A stretch of 64,000 nucleotides of DNA from Pseudomonas fulva 12-X (GTDB lineage: Bacteria; Pseudomonadota; Gammaproteobacteria; Pseudomonadales; Pseudomonadaceae), in assembly GCF_000213805.1 (NCBI RefSeq), contig NC_015556.1, positions 1 to 64,000 of the forward strand. Reading direction: 5' to 3'. The position numbers were made by a program, and so were the translations under genes. This document shows, in pieces, positions 36,891 to 47,046 of this stretch (the first letter of the stretch is position 1; each line of letters starts with the position of its first letter). Under the pieces are notes generated by a model that worked only from the letters and a program-made list of their open reading frames with translations, was not told the origin of the DNA and did no database searches.

Positions 36891-38267
36891 ATGAGCCATT
36901 ACGATGAGCTGTTCGCCCAGGACCGTGCCCACTTCATGCACCCGTCCACTCACGCCCACGACCATGCCAGTGGCGCGCTCAAGGGGCGCATCATCACCGG
37001 CGCCTCGGGCATTCGCATCCAGGATCATGAAGGCCGCGAGTTGATTGACGCCTTCGCCGGCCTGTACTGCGTGAACATCGGCTACGGCCGCACTGAGGTG
37101 GCCGAGGCCATCTACAAGCAGGCCAAGGAACTGGCCTACTACCACACCTATGTCGGCCACTCGACCGAGGCCATCATCGAACTATCGGCGCGCATCATCG
37201 ACTGGGCGCCCAAGGGCATGAAAAAGGTCTACTACGGCCTGTCCGGTTCGGACGCCAACGAGACCCAGATCAAGCTGGTGCGTTACTACAACAATGTGCT
37301 CGGCCGCCCGGCGAAGAAGAAGATCATTTCCCGCCAGCGCGGCTATCACGGTTCGGGAATCATGACCGGTAGCCTCACCGGCCTGGCCAGTTTCCACCAG
37401 CACTTCGATCTGCCCGCGCCGGACATCAAGCACGCCGCCTGCCCGCATTTCTACAAGGCGCCGGCCGGCATGGACGAAGCCGCCTTCGTGCGCCACTGCG
37501 CAGAGGATCTGGAGCGTCTGATCCTGGCCGAAGGCCCGGATACCGTGGCGGCGTTCATCGGTGAGCCGGTGATGGGCACCGGCGGCATCATCGTGCCGCC
37601 TGCCGGCTACTGGCAGGCGATCCAGGCAGTGCTGGCCAAGTACGACATCCTGTTGATCGCCGACGAAGTGGTCTGCGCCTTCGGCCGTCTGGGCACGCCG
37701 ATGGGCAGCCAGATGTTCGGCATGCAGCCGGATCTGATCACCACTGCCAAGGGCCTGACCAGCGCCTATGCGCCATTGTCGGCGGTGATCGTCAGCGAGA
37801 AGGTGTGGAACGTAATCGAAGAGGCTTCCAGCCGCGACGGCGCCATGGGCCATGGCTGGACTTACTCTGGTCATCCGATCTGCGCTGCCGCTGCGCTGGC
37901 CAACCTGAACATCCTGGAGAAGGAAAACATCGCCGCCAATGTCGCTGACGTTGGCGCCTACCTCAATCAGCAGCTGCGTCAGACCTTCGAAGGCCATCCG
38001 CTGGTGGGAGAAGTGCGCGGTGTTGGCATGCTCGCCGCGCTGGAGTTCATGGCCGACAAGGAGGCGCGTACGCCTTTCGATGCTTCGCTCAAGGTTGGCC
38101 CGCGTGTCTCCGCCGCCTGCCTGGAACGCGGCATGATCGCCCGCGCCATGCCACACGGTGACATCCTCGGCTTCGCCCCGCCGCTGGTGCTGACCAGGGC
38201 CGAAGCGGACCAGGTTGTGGGGATCGCCAAGGCAGCGGTGGATGCGGTGGCCGGCGAAGTGCTTTAA
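36891..38267 (+). CDS. doeD: Diaminobutyrate aminotransferase DoeD (class III)
   Basis: 458-aa PLP-dependent class III aminotransferase. PLP Lys287 is in TTAKGLTSAY, the Asp of the cofactor pocket in IADEVVCAFGR, and the substrate-side segment is YYGLSGSDANETQIK. In the ectoine pathway it converts L-2,4-diaminobutyrate to aspartate semialdehyde. A strong GGAGG ribosome site precedes ATG 36891. Other omega-transaminase substrates are possible on sequence alone. Confidence 0.83.
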   Translation: MSHYDELFAQDRAHFMHPSTHAHDHASGALKGRIITGASGIRIQDHEGRELIDAFAGLYCVNIGYGRTEVAEAIYKQAKELAYYHTYVGHSTEAIIELSARIIDWAPKGMKKVYYGLSGSDANETQIKLVRYYNNVLGRPAKKKIISRQRGYHGSGIMTGSLTGLASFHQHFDLPAPDIKHAACPHFYKAPAGMDEAAFVRHCAEDLERLILAEGPDTVAAFIGEPVMGTGGIIVPPAGYWQAIQAVLAKYDILLIADEVVCAFGRLGTPMGSQMFGMQPDLITTAKGLTSAYAPLSAVIVSEKVWNVIEEASSRDGAMGHGWTYSGHPICAAAALANLNILEKENIAANVADVGAYLNQQLRQTFEGHPLVGEVRGVGMLAALEFMADKEARTPFDASLKVGPRVSAACLERGMIARAMPHGDILGFAPPLVLTRAEADQVVGIAKAAVDAVAGEVL

Positions 38268-38283
38268 ATCGACCACGCACACG

Positions 38284-38321
38284 AAAACGCCGGATCCCCT
38301 CACGGGCATCCGGCGTTTTTA
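38284..38321. terminator. Bidirectional terminator between doeD and the MFS gene
   Basis: AAAACGCCGGAT and ATCCGGCGTTTTT form a long stem with A and T runs on both sides, serving the converging doeD and MFS genes. Confidence 0.9.
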
Positions 38322-38337
38322 TTTACGCGTGATTGGC

Positions 38338-39621
38338 TCAGCGTGACGCCGCCGCTATCGGCAGCGCCTGCAGGCGCGACAGGTGCAGCGCCACCGCTAG
38401 GGATACCAGCAGCAGCGAGCCGATGAACAGGCCCAGGCCGTCCCAACCTCCGGCCTGCCAGAATACGCCGCCAAAGGTGCCGGCGACGCTGGAGCCCAGG
38501 TAGTAGCAGAACAGATACAGCGACGACGCCTGACCTTTGGCTTGCTTGGCGCGGCGGCCGATCCAGCTGCTCGACACCGAGTGGGCGCCGAAGAAGCCGA
38601 AGGTGAACAACAGCATGCCGACCAAGATCACTGGCAACACGTCGAACAGGGTCAGCACCAGACCAACCAGCATCAGGCCGATCACTGCCCACAGCACCTT
38701 GCGCCGGCCCAGCTTGTCGGCCAGGGCGCCGACCTGCGCGGAGCTGTAGATGCCGGACAGGTAGACGATCGACAGCAGGCCGATGCTAGTCTGGTCGAGC
38801 TTGAACGGCGCTTCGATCAGCCGGTAGCCAATGTAGTTGAACAGCGTCACGAAGGCGCCCATCAGCAGGAAGCCCTGCAGGAACAGCCACGGCAGGCCCG
38901 CATCACGAAATTGCAGGGTGTAGCCCTGCAACAGGCTGCGCGGGCGCAGCGAGCGGGCGCGGAAGTTGCGCGACTCCGGCAGCAGGCGCCAGAACGCCAG
39001 ACCGGCCAGCAGGCCCAGGCCGCCGAGGGTGCCGAGTACCGCGTGCCATGACATGAAGTCCACCAGCACGCCGCTTAGCAGGCGCCCGCTCATGCCCCCG
39101 ATGGCGTTGCCACCGATGTACACGCCCATGGCCAGGCCCAAGTGCAGCGGGTCGATCTCCTCGCTCAGATAGCTCATGGCCACGGCGGCCAGACCGCTGA
39201 GCGCCAGGCCGACCAGCGCGCGCATCACCAGTACGCCTTCCCAGGTCGGCATCAGCGCACTGCCGACGGTGAATACGGCGGCGGCGAGCAGCGAGACGAC
39301 CATCACCGGCTTGCGGCCGAGTGCATCGGACAGCGGCCCGGTGATTAAAAGACCGACGGCCAGGGTGATGGTGGAAACGGAAAGGATCAGGCTGCTCTGC
39401 GCGGCGCTCAGATCGAACTGCTGCGCCAGCATTGGCATCATCGGTTGTACGCAATAGAGCAGCGCGAAAGTGGCGAAGCCGCCGCTACACATGGCGAGAA
39501 TGGTGCGCAGAAAGGCACGGGTGCCCTTCTGGATATAAACGGGCTCTATAGGAGCGCTGCTGGGAGCAGGTTCCTCGTTGTGGGGGCTGACGAATGCGTC
39601 GGATGTAACGGGCTGACTCAT
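38338..39621 (-). CDS. Major facilitator superfamily transporter
   Basis: 427 aa from ATG 39621 (GAGGAAGC upstream), 12 predicted TM helices. The MFS loop 2-3 motif appears as GPLSDALGRKPVMV and a second copy as GALADKLGRRKVLW. It resembles the YnfM/arabinose-efflux type of drug or metabolite exporter. It is divergent from a LysR gene that probably controls it. The substrate is unknown. The longer reading from 39795 runs through the promoter region. Confidence 0.88.
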   Translation of the reverse strand: MSQPVTSDAFVSPHNEEPAPSSAPIEPVYIQKGTRAFLRTILAMCSGGFATFALLYCVQPMMPMLAQQFDLSAAQSSLILSVSTITLAVGLLITGPLSDALGRKPVMVVSLLAAAVFTVGSALMPTWEGVLVMRALVGLALSGLAAVAMSYLSEEIDPLHLGLAMGVYIGGNAIGGMSGRLLSGVLVDFMSWHAVLGTLGGLGLLAGLAFWRLLPESRNFRARSLRPRSLLQGYTLQFRDAGLPWLFLQGFLLMGAFVTLFNYIGYRLIEAPFKLDQTSIGLLSIVYLSGIYSSAQVGALADKLGRRKVLWAVIGLMLVGLVLTLFDVLPVILVGMLLFTFGFFGAHSVSSSWIGRRAKQAKGQASSLYLFCYYLGSSVAGTFGGVFWQAGGWDGLGLFIGSLLLVSLAVALHLSRLQALPIAAASR

Positions 39622-39729
39622 TGCTTCCTCGTGAATGTACTTTTCCCAGGCAAAACGCCGCCGTACGCGCTGGCACCGGCCAGCACGGGTGGTTGTTGTT
39701 ATTGGGAATGGCATCAGGATAAGTAGGCG

Positions 39730-39775
39730 GGCAAGTTCTTTCCAATATAATATTCGACCCAATCGATACGTTTGA
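39730..39775. promoter_or_regulatory. Divergent promoter region MFS / LysR
   Basis: An AT-rich stretch in an otherwise GC-rich gap contains TATAAT-like CCAATATAATATTCG and the dyad ATTCGACCCAATCGAT, suiting LysR-type binding. It lies 20-60 bp before the LysR start. Confidence 0.45.
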
Positions 39776-39793
39776 CGACATGCCGGAGCAAGC

Positions 39794-40693
39794 ATGGAAT
39801 TGCGCCATTTGCGCTACTTCGTGGCGGTGGCTGAAGAGCTGCATTTCGGCCGCGCCGCGGATCTTCTGGGTATTTCCCAGCCGCCGCTGAGCCAGCAGAT
39901 CCAGGCGCTGGAGCAGGAGCTTGGCGTGCGCCTATTCGAGCGCAGCAACCGCCACGTGGCGCTTACCGATGCCGGGCGGCTGTTTCTCGAGGAGACGCGG
40001 CAGACCCTGGCCCAGGTCAGCAAATCGGTGGACGTGGTGCGCCGCGCCCAGCAGGGCGAGATCGGCGAGCTGCAGATCGGTTTCACCGCCTCGGCGCCTT
40101 TCGTGTCGATCATTCCGCGTGCTGTGTTCGCCTTTCGCCAGGCGTTTCCCGCGGTACACCTGGACCTGCAGGAGATGCCCAGCAGCCAGGTGTGCCAGGC
40201 GCTGATCGACAAGAAGCTGCAGATCGGCATGATCCGCCCGCTGGAGCTACCCACCGAGCTGGATGCCGTGGAGCTGCTCAGGGAGCCGCTGGTGGCCCTG
40301 TTGCACGCTGGGCATCCGCTGGCGGGCGAGCAGAACGGCGGGCTGGCGCTGGCCGAGCTGGCGGATGAGCCCTTCGTGTTCTTTCCGCGCAGTTACGGCA
40401 CCGGCCTGCATGCCCAGCTGTTCGGCCTGGCCCGGCAAGCCGGCTTCACGCCGCGCATCACCCAGGAGGCCCACGAGGCGTTGACCATCATCGGTCTGGT
40501 GGCAGCGGGGCTTGGAGTTTCGGTGTTGCCGGCGTCGTTTCGGCGTATTCGTATCGACGGGGTGGTGTTTCGTACCCTGACCGACACGGACGCCACCACT
40601 GCGGTGTGGCTGGTCAAACGCCGGCAGGAGCGCTCGCCCCTGGCCCAGGCCTTTATCGACCTGCTGACCCGCGAGGTGCAGGCGCTCAAGTAG
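39794..40693 (+). CDS. LysR-family transcriptional regulator
   Basis: 299 aa. N-terminal winged helix at residues 1-60 (LHFGRAADLLGISQPPLSQQ) and a C-terminal periplasmic-binding-type effector domain starting LQIGFTASAPFVSIIPRAV, of the BenM/CatR-like branch. It is divergent from the MFS gene, the usual arrangement for a regulator and its target. The effector is unknown. Confidence 0.9.
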   Translation: MELRHLRYFVAVAEELHFGRAADLLGISQPPLSQQIQALEQELGVRLFERSNRHVALTDAGRLFLEETRQTLAQVSKSVDVVRRAQQGEIGELQIGFTASAPFVSIIPRAVFAFRQAFPAVHLDLQEMPSSQVCQALIDKKLQIGMIRPLELPTELDAVELLREPLVALLHAGHPLAGEQNGGLALAELADEPFVFFPRSYGTGLHAQLFGLARQAGFTPRITQEAHEALTIIGLVAAGLGVSVLPASFRRIRIDGVVFRTLTDTDATTAVWLVKRRQERSPLAQAFIDLLTREVQALK

Positions 40694-40699
40694 TGAGTG

Positions 40700-40728
40700 C
40701 CGACTCCCACGCCAGGCGCGGGAGTCGG
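40700..40728. terminator. Terminator hairpin between LysR and chemoreceptor genes
   Basis: CCGACTCCC and GGGAGTCGG form a perfect 9-bp stem with an 11-nt loop between two converging genes. No long T run. Confidence 0.65.
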
Positions 40729-40735
40729 GGGTCGG

Positions 40736-42730
40736 TCAACGCACCTTGAAGCGGTTCATCAGGCTGATCACCCGGCCGTTGGCTTCCAGCAGGCTGCGGG
40801 TGTTGTCCTCGCTGGCGTGGCCGCTCTGCACCAGGTCATCGACCATGTGGCGTATCTGCACCATGCTGTGGTTGATCTCCTCGGTCACTGCGCTCTGCTG
40901 CTTGGCAGCGGTGGCGATCTGGGTGCTGAGGGTATTGATCTGGTTGACCGAGCTGGCCATCTCGTCGAGCCCCGCGTTGACTCGGGCCGTGGCGTCCGCT
41001 GCCGACTGGCAGCTGGCCTGGGTATTTTCCATGGCGGCCACCGAAGAACTTACCCCGCTGGTCAGGCGGGCGAGCATCTCGTTGATCTGCGAGGTGCTGG
41101 CCTGGGTGCGCGCCGCCAGGGCCCGCACTTCGTCAGCGACCACCGCGAAGCCACGGCCTTGCTCGCCGGCCCGTGCCGCTTCGATGGCGGCGTTGAGCGC
41201 CAGCAGGTTGGTCTGCCCGGCGATGGCGCCGATCACGTCGAGGGTTTCGGTGATACGCGCGGCGTCCTGGCGCATGTTCTCCACGGTGCTGGTGGCGCTG
41301 GCCACCTCGCTGATCAACGCGGTTACGCTGTTCGACGCCTCGCCCACCACCACGCGGGAGCGGTCGGCGTGCTCATTGGCGCGCTGGGTGAAGGCGGCGG
41401 TTTCCGCAGCGTTCTGCGCCACGCTGTCGGCGGTGGCGCTCATCTCGGTGATGGCGGTGACAGTCTGGTCGGTTTCCGAGGCGTGGCGCACCAGAATCTG
41501 GTTGGTTTGCGCCGAGGTCTGCTGTAGGCGCTCCAGCCCCGAAGACATGGCCGCGGTGGCCTGGGTCACTTCGCCGATCATGTCCTGCAGGTAGACGATG
41601 AAGCGGTTGACCGAGTGGCCGATGGCGCCCAGTTCGTCCTCGGCGCGGATGGTTATGCGTCGGGTGAGGTCGGCATCGCCGGCGGATAGCGCGTCGATAT
41701 TGGCTTTCAGGGTTTTCATGCGCTGCACCAGCTGGCGGATCGCATAGACGGCCATGGCCACGAGCAGCAGCACCATGGGGATCTGCAGCAGCGCCAGGGT
41801 ACCCAGCACGTCATCACGCTGGGCAGTGATCTGCGAGGTGGGTAGCGCGGTGGCGAGGAACCACGGGGTACCGTCGATCGCGCGCATGTAGAAAGTGCTG
41901 GCGACACCATCGTTATCGAATTCGCTGCGTTGTACCGGCTGGTTGCGTTGGCCGAGCGCCTTGCTGACCTGCGCTGCGAACGCCGAGGTGGCAGTCAGTT
42001 CGCTGATGTTCTTCAGTACCACCGGGCTGCTCAGGTGGGTGCTGTTGCTGATGATCTTGCCGTCGCCTTCGACGATCAGCATCTGCCCGCCGATGTCCTT
42101 TTCCTTGTCGGCGACCAGGTCATTGAAGAAGCCCAGGGTCACGTCGATGGTGGCCACGCCATAGTCCTTGCCGTCGCGCTGGATGGCCATGGCGCAGTTG
42201 GTGCGCGGCTCCTGGCTGGCGTCGTCCTTGTAGGCCGCCGCCCAGGCGCACTGGCCACGGGGCGAGGCCAGGCCGCCCTTGTACCAGCTTTGGTCGTAGT
42301 AGTTGGGCGCCGGGTCGCTGTTCCAGAACGTGTTGACCACCAGCTCGCCGGAACCGTCGCGGTGCCAGAAAGTGCTGTGCTTGTTACGCCCTGGGGTGCG
42401 TTGGTTGGGCAGCGGCCAGATGCCGCCACCGAAGACCTTCTGTTCGCCGTATTGGTCGACCAGCCCCGGCAGCACCTTGTCGATGGCGTCGCTATCGAGC
42501 AGGGGAATGGTCTGGGTGATGCTGCGCTGCTGGGCCTGAACCTTGTTCAGCGCGTCCTCGATGTCTTCCGCGACCTCGTCGATGCGGTTGAGCACCACCT
42601 GTTCTTCGGTATGGCGCAGCGTCGGGGCGACCAGCTGACCGATACCGACCACTGTCAGCACCATCAGAACCAGGACGAACAACACCAGAAACAGGGTATA
42701 GCGGCCTTGAATGGAGCGCAGTGCGGACAT
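40736..42730 (-). CDS. Methyl-accepting chemotaxis protein with periplasmic dCache-type sensor
   Basis: 664 aa. TM1 is at about residues 11-33; a periplasmic double-Cache-like sensor covers about 34-325 with the aromatic-rich stretch [19 protein letters not shown]2 is followed by HAMP, then the signalling domain with the hairpin tip [20 protein letters not shown] and [18 protein letters not shown]. The ligand is unknown; similar sensors bind amino acids, polyamines or related amines. A FliA-type promoter lies upstream, linking it to the flagellar regulon. Confidence 0.92.
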   Translation of the reverse strand: MSALRSIQGRYTLFLVLFVLVLMVLTVVGIGQLVAPTLRHTEEQVVLNRIDEVAEDIEDALNKVQAQQRSITQTIPLLDSDAIDKVLPGLVDQYGEQKVFGGGIWPLPNQRTPGRNKHSTFWHRDGSGELVVNTFWNSDPAPNYYDQSWYKGGLASPRGQCAWAAAYKDDASQEPRTNCAMAIQRDGKDYGVATIDVTLGFFNDLVADKEKDIGGQMLIVEGDGKIISNSTHLSSPVVLKNISELTATSAFAAQVSKALGQRNQPVQRSEFDNDGVASTFYMRAIDGTPWFLATALPTSQITAQRDDVLGTLALLQIPMVLLLVAMAVYAIRQLVQRMKTLKANIDALSAGDADLTRRITIRAEDELGAIGHSVNRFIVYLQDMIGEVTQATAAMSSGLERLQQTSAQTNQILVRHASETDQTVTAITEMSATADSVAQNAAETAAFTQRANEHADRSRVVVGEASNSVTALISEVASATSTVENMRQDAARITETLDVIGAIAGQTNLLALNAAIEAARAGEQGRGFAVVADEVRALAARTQASTSQINEMLARLTSGVSSSVAAMENTQASCQSAADATARVNAGLDEMASSVNQINTLSTQIATAAKQQSAVTEEINHSMVQIRHMVDDLVQSGHASEDNTRSLLEANGRVISLMNRFKVR

Positions 42731-42785
42731 GGCGTTCGTCCCCGGAGAGCGGTTTTATTGTTGGTTTTATTGGAGCTTCCTAGGG

Positions 42786-42812
42786 CTATCGGCCTGCCGA
42801 CGAACGGCTTGA
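42786..42812 (-). promoter_or_regulatory. Putative FliA (sigma-28) promoter of the chemoreceptor gene
   Basis: Read on the minus strand: TCAAGCCG, 11 nt, GCCGATAG. The -10 matches the consensus GCCGATAA at 7 of 8 bases with exact spacing, and the -35 keeps the T-x-AAG core. It lies about 56 bp before the gene start. Confidence 0.6.
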
Positions 42813-42879
42813 GATCGGCGACGAAATAAATTTCGCCGCGGCCGTTCAGGAGGACTTGATGATGCTGAGCCGACGCTTG

Positions 42880-43019
42880 GAACCTGTTCAAAGCCTGCTG
42901 CGCGTCGGCACTGCGGCGTTAAAAACAGGCTCGGACTGCTCATTTACAGCTCGTAAACTCCGCGTCCTCGCCTGTTTTCGCCTTGCATTGCTCTAGCTCG
43001 CGAGGCTTTGAACAGGTTC
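42880..43019. repeat. 140-bp dispersed repeat with inverted ends, copy 2
   Basis: Its ends GAACCTGTTCAAAGCCT (42880-42896) and AGGCTTTGAACAGGTTC (43003-43019) are perfect 17-bp inverted repeats. The interior matches copy 1 (12183-12322) over long blocks. It abuts the stop codon of the TPR gene. Confidence 0.82.
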
Positions 43020-43340
43020 TTAGGCGCGGGCGTTCTTGTCCAGCTTGCGCAGGAAGACGGCCATTTCCTTTTCCGCCTGCTTGTCACCCTTGGCCTGCGC
43101 CGCCTGAAGGCCGCTCTGCCAGGCGTTGCGGGCAGCGTCCGGGTTACCGGCAGATTGAAGGGCCTTGCCGAGCAGCTTCCACGCCGCTGAATACTGCGGG
43201 TCGTGTTCGACGCAGCGTTGCAGGTGTTCGGCAGCCTTGCTGGCATCGCCGGCATCCAAGTAACCCTTACCCAGGCCGAAGCGCAGCAGTGAGTTATCCA
43301 CACCCTTGGCCAGCATCTTTTCCAGTGCGTCGGTAGTCAT
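43020..43340 (-). CDS. Small tetratricopeptide-repeat protein
   Basis: 106 aa with two clear TPR-like helical pairs (LLRFGLGKGYLDAGDASKAA and SAAWKLLGKALQSAGNPDAA) and a Lys/Glu-rich C-terminal helix. No signal peptide, so probably cytosolic. It sits 11 bp upstream of... the trkA end on the same strand, at the PA0015 position. The function is unknown; TPRs mediate protein contacts. The downstream repeat begins directly at its TAA. Confidence 0.82.
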   Translation of the reverse strand: MTTDALEKMLAKGVDNSLLRFGLGKGYLDAGDASKAAEHLQRCVEHDPQYSAAWKLLGKALQSAGNPDAARNAWQSGLQAAQAKGDKQAEKEMAVFLRKLDKNARA

Positions 43341-43351
43341 GAAAGGCTCCC

Positions 43352-44725
43352 CTAGAAGAAGGTCAGGCCGACCTGGAACAGTCGTTCCACATCGCGGATG
43401 TGCTTCTTGTCCATCAGGAACAGGATCACGTGGTCGCCGGACTCGATCACCGTCACGTCGTGGGCGATCAGCACTTCTTCGTCGCGGATGATCGCGCCGA
43501 TGGTGGTGCCCGGTGGCAGCGAGATGTCCTTGATCGCCTTGCCGACCACCTTGCTCGAACGCGCGTCGCCGTGGGCGATGGCCTCGATGGCTTCGGCAGC
43601 GCCCCGGCGCAGCGAGTGCACGCTCTCGATGTCGCCGCGGCGCACGTGGGTCAGCAGGCTACCGATGGTGGCCAGTTGTGGGCTGATGGCGATGTCGATC
43701 TCACCGCCCTGGATCAGGTCGACGTAGGCCGGGTTATTGATCAGCGTCATCACCTTGCGCGCGCCCAGGCGCTTGGCCAGCAGCGACGACATGATGTTGG
43801 CCTCGTCGTCGTTGGTCAGGGCCAGGAAGATGTCGGCGTCCTTGATGTTCTCTTCCACCAGCAGGTCGCGGTCCGATGAGCTGCCTTGCAGCACGATGGT
43901 GCTTTCCAGGTTTTCGGAGAGGTAGCGGCAGCGCGCCGGGTTCATCTCGATGATCTTCACCTGGTAGCGGCTCTCGATGGCTTCGGCCAGGCGCTCGCCG
44001 ATATGCCCGCCGCCGGCGATCACCACCCGCTTGTATTCGTTCTCGACGCGGCGCATTTCGCTCATCACCGCGCGGATGTCCGCCTTGGCGGCGATGAAGA
44101 ACACCTCGTCGTCGGCTTCGATCACCGTATCGCCCTGGGGCATGATCGCCCGGTCACGGCGGAAGATCGCCGCCACCCGGGTGTCGACCTTGGGCATGTG
44201 CTGGCGGATCTGCTTGAGCTGCTGGCCGACCAGCGGGCCGCCGTAATAGGCCTTGACGCCGACCAGCTGGGCCTTGCCCTCGGCGAAGTCGATCACCTGC
44301 AGGGCGCCGGGGTATTCGATCAGGCGCTTGATGTAATTGGTCACCACCTGCTCGGGGCTGATCAATACGTCGACCGGAATGGCTTCGTTGTCGAACAGCG
44401 CCTCGCGGGTCAGGTAGGCCGCTTCGCGCACCCGGGCGATGCGCGTCGGCGTATGGAACAGGGTGTAGGCGACCTGGCAGGCGATCATGTTGACTTCGTC
44501 GCTGTTGGTCACCGCCACCAGCATGTCGGCATCGTCGGCGCCGGCCTGACGCAGCACGGTCGGGAACGAACCCTTGCCCTGCACGGTGCGAATGTCGAGG
44601 CGATCCCCGAGGGCGCGCAGGCGATCACCGTCGGTGTCCACCACGGTGATGTCGTTGGCCTCGCTGGCCAGGTGCTCGGCCAGGGTGCCGCCGACCTGGC
44701 CGGCGCCGAGGATGATGATCTTCAT
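43352..44725 (-). CDS. trkA: Trk potassium uptake system peripheral protein TrkA
   Basis: 457-aa cytosolic NAD(H)-binding regulator of the TrkH/TrkG potassium channel. Two RCK units are present: the first nucleotide fold [20 protein letters not shown] at the N terminus and the second [18 protein letters not shown] near residues 233-250, each followed by a TrkA-C domain. Its start overlaps the rsmB stop (ATGA). It belongs to the def-fmt-rsmB-trkA operon. Confidence 0.96.
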   Translation of the reverse strand: MKIIILGAGQVGGTLAEHLASEANDITVVDTDGDRLRALGDRLDIRTVQGKGSFPTVLRQAGADDADMLVAVTNSDEVNMIACQVAYTLFHTPTRIARVREAAYLTREALFDNEAIPVDVLISPEQVVTNYIKRLIEYPGALQVIDFAEGKAQLVGVKAYYGGPLVGQQLKQIRQHMPKVDTRVAAIFRRDRAIMPQGDTVIEADDEVFFIAAKADIRAVMSEMRRVENEYKRVVIAGGGHIGERLAEAIESRYQVKIIEMNPARCRYLSENLESTIVLQGSSSDRDLLVEENIKDADIFLALTNDDEANIMSSLLAKRLGARKVMTLINNPAYVDLIQGGEIDIAISPQLATIGSLLTHVRRGDIESVHSLRRGAAEAIEAIAHGDARSSKVVGKAIKDISLPPGTTIGAIIRDEEVLIAHDVTVIESGDHVILFLMDKKHIRDVERLFQVGLTFF

Positions 44726-46038
44726 CGGGTTGCTCCAGCGGCTGCGATCTTGATCAGCTTGGCATAATAGAAACCATCATGGCCGTCCTGCTGGGCGAGC
44801 AGCTGGCGGCCATGGGGCTGCTTGAGGCCGAACGGGCCGGCGATGTCCAGCTCGCGGGCACCGGGCGTGCGCGCCAGGAAGGCCTCGATGACCTCGGTGT
44901 TTTCCGTCGGCAGCGTCGAGCAGGTGGCGTACAGCAGGATGCCGCCAACCTCCAGGGTCGGCCACATGGCGTCGAGCAGTTCGCCCTGCAGCGTGGCCAG
45001 CGCCGGAATGTCATCGGCCTTGCGGGTCAGCTTGATGTCCGGGTGGCGGCGGATCACGCCGGTGGCCGAGCAGGGCGCATCGAGCAGGATGCGCTGGAAC
45101 GGCTTGCCGTCCCACCAGGCGGCCGTGTCGCGGCCATCGGCGGCGATCAGGGTGGCCTCGAGCCCCAGACGATCGAGGTTTTCGCGTACCCGCGCCAGGC
45201 GCTTGGCTTCCAGGTCCACGGCCACTACTTCGCTCAGCGCCGGCTCGGCTTCCAGCAAATGGCAGGTCTTGCCACCGGGCGCCGCGCAGGCATCCAGCAC
45301 GCGCTGGCCGGGGGCCAGTTGCAGCAGGTCGGCGGCCAATTGCGCGGCCTCGTCCTGCACGCTGACGTGGCCTTCGGCGAAACCCGGCAGCAGGGTGACG
45401 TCGCAGGCTTGCAGCAGGCGAATACCGTCGCGGCTGAAGGTGCAGGGCTCGGCGTCGAAACCGACCTGACGCAGCCGCGCCAGGTAGTCATCACGGCTGC
45501 CGTGGCGCCGGTTGACCCGCAGGATCAACGGCGGATGGGCGTTGTTGGCGGCGCAGATGGCCTGCCAATGCTCGGGCCAGAAGGACTTGAGCTGCTTCTG
45601 CAACCAGCGCGGGTGGGCGGTGTGCAGCACAGGGTCGCGATCCAGCTCCTGGATCAGGCTGTCGCTACCGCGCTGGGCATTGCGCAGCACGGCGTTGAGC
45701 AGGCCCTTGGCCGAGGTCTTCTTCAGCTTGTCGACGCAGCCGACCGTCTCGCCGATGGCGGCGTGGGCGGGGATGCGCGTGTAGAACAGCTGGTAGAGGC
45801 CGACCAGCAGCAGGGCTTCGAGGTCGCGGTCGCCTTCCTTGAAAGGTTTGCGCAGCAGCTTGCCGGCGATCAGTTCGAGGCGTGGCTGCCAGCGTGCAGC
45901 GCCGAAGGCGAGATCCTGGGCGAGGCCGCGGTCGCGGGTCTCGACCTTGTCGAGCAGCGGCGGCAGGCTGGTGCCCAGCGAGGCCTTGCCTTCGAGCACC
46001 GCGGCCAGGGCGCGGGCCGCTGCCAGCCTGGGATTCAT
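44722..46038 (-). CDS. rsmB: 16S rRNA (cytosine-967-C5)-methyltransferase
   Basis: 438 aa: an N-terminal NusB-like RNA-binding domain (to about 140) and a SAM-dependent m5C methyltransferase. SAM motif is [15 protein letters not shown]; the two catalytic cysteines are in [15 protein letters not shown] and ATCST. It overlaps fmt and trkA by 4 bp each. Confidence 0.96.
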   Translation of the reverse strand: MNPRLAAARALAAVLEGKASLGTSLPPLLDKVETRDRGLAQDLAFGAARWQPRLELIAGKLLRKPFKEGDRDLEALLLVGLYQLFYTRIPAHAAIGETVGCVDKLKKTSAKGLLNAVLRNAQRGSDSLIQELDRDPVLHTAHPRWLQKQLKSFWPEHWQAICAANNAHPPLILRVNRRHGSRDDYLARLRQVGFDAEPCTFSRDGIRLLQACDVTLLPGFAEGHVSVQDEAAQLAADLLQLAPGQRVLDACAAPGGKTCHLLEAEPALSEVVAVDLEAKRLARVRENLDRLGLEATLIAADGRDTAAWWDGKPFQRILLDAPCSATGVIRRHPDIKLTRKADDIPALATLQGELLDAMWPTLEVGGILLYATCSTLPTENTEVIEAFLARTPGARELDIAGPFGLKQPHGRQLLAQQDGHDGFYYAKLIKIAAAGATR

Positions 46039-46976
46039 GCCAGCACCGTGCCGACGGCGAACTGCTCGCGGCGGCTGTTGTACAGATCACTGAAGTTCAG
46101 CGCCTTGCCGCCGGGCAATTGCAGGCGGGTGAGCTGCAGGGCGCCGCTGCCGCAGGCGACGGTCAGGCCGTCCTTGCTGGCGGCGAGAATTTCCCCGGGC
46201 TGGCCCTGGCCTTCGCCGATACGCCCGGCCAGCACCTTGAGCGGTGCCTCGTTGAGCGTGCTGTGGCAGATCGGCCAGGGGTTGAAGGCGCGGATCAGCC
46301 GCTCCAGATCGATAGCCGAGCGGCTCCAGTCGATGCGCGCTTCATCCTTGTTCAGCTTGTGGGCGTAGTTGGCCTGGGCGTCGTCCTGCACTTCGCCCAT
46401 CAGGGTGCCGCTGGCGAGACCCGCGATGGCCTCGATCACCGCCGGCGGGCCTAGTTCGGCCAGGCGATCGTGCAGGCTGCCGCCGGTGTCTTCGGCGGTG
46501 ATCGGCGTGCGCACCTTGAGCAGCATCGGCCCGGTGTCCAGGCCCGCTTCCATCTGCATCACGGTCACGCCGCTTTCGGCATCGCCAGCCTGTACGGCAC
46601 GCTGGATCGGTGCCGCACCGCGCCAGCGCGGCAGCAGCGAGGCATGGCTGTTGATGCAGCCGAAACGCGGGATATCCAGCACCGCCTGGGGCAGGATCAG
46701 GCCGTAGGCGACCACCACCAGCAGGTCCGGTTGCAGCGCCGCCAGTTCGGCCTGGGCGGCGGCATCCTTAAGGCTTGGCGGCTGCAGTACGGGAATGGCG
46801 TTTTCCACAGCGAGCTGTTTGACCGGGCTGGGCATCAGCTTCTGGCCACGGCCGGCCGGGCGATCCGGCTGGGTGTACACGGCGACGATCTGGTGGTCGG
46901 TGCCGAGCAGCGCCTTGAGGTGGGCGGCGGCGAATTCCGGGGTGCCGGCGAATACGATACGCAGAGCTTCGGTCAT
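46035..46976 (-). CDS. fmt: Methionyl-tRNA formyltransferase
   Basis: Formylates initiator Met-tRNA. 313 aa from ATG 46976. Family start [19 protein letters not shown] and the tetrahydrofolate-site segment [20 protein letters not shown] are present; an OB-fold-like C-terminal domain follows. It lies downstream of def with a palindromic hairpin between them and upstream of rsmB. Confidence 0.97.
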   Translation of the reverse strand: MTEALRIVFAGTPEFAAAHLKALLGTDHQIVAVYTQPDRPAGRGQKLMPSPVKQLAVENAIPVLQPPSLKDAAAQAELAALQPDLLVVVAYGLILPQAVLDIPRFGCINSHASLLPRWRGAAPIQRAVQAGDAESGVTVMQMEAGLDTGPMLLKVRTPITAEDTGGSLHDRLAELGPPAVIEAIAGLASGTLMGEVQDDAQANYAHKLNKDEARIDWSRSAIDLERLIRAFNPWPICHSTLNEAPLKVLAGRIGEGQGQPGEILAASKDGLTVACGSGALQLTRLQLPGGKALNFSDLYNSRREQFAVGTVLA

Positions 46977-47009
46977 GGGGTCTCGCTTTGACTGGGTGCT
47001 GGAAAAACA

Positions 47010-47033
47010 AAAGGCTTGCCGCGGCAAGCCTTT
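47010..47033. terminator. Perfect palindrome between def and fmt
   Basis: AAAGGCTTGCCG directly followed by its reverse complement (24 bp) makes a long hairpin with A/T-rich ends, resembling an attenuating terminator within the operon. Confidence 0.6.
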
Positions 47034-47046
47034 GTTGGAGGCCCGA

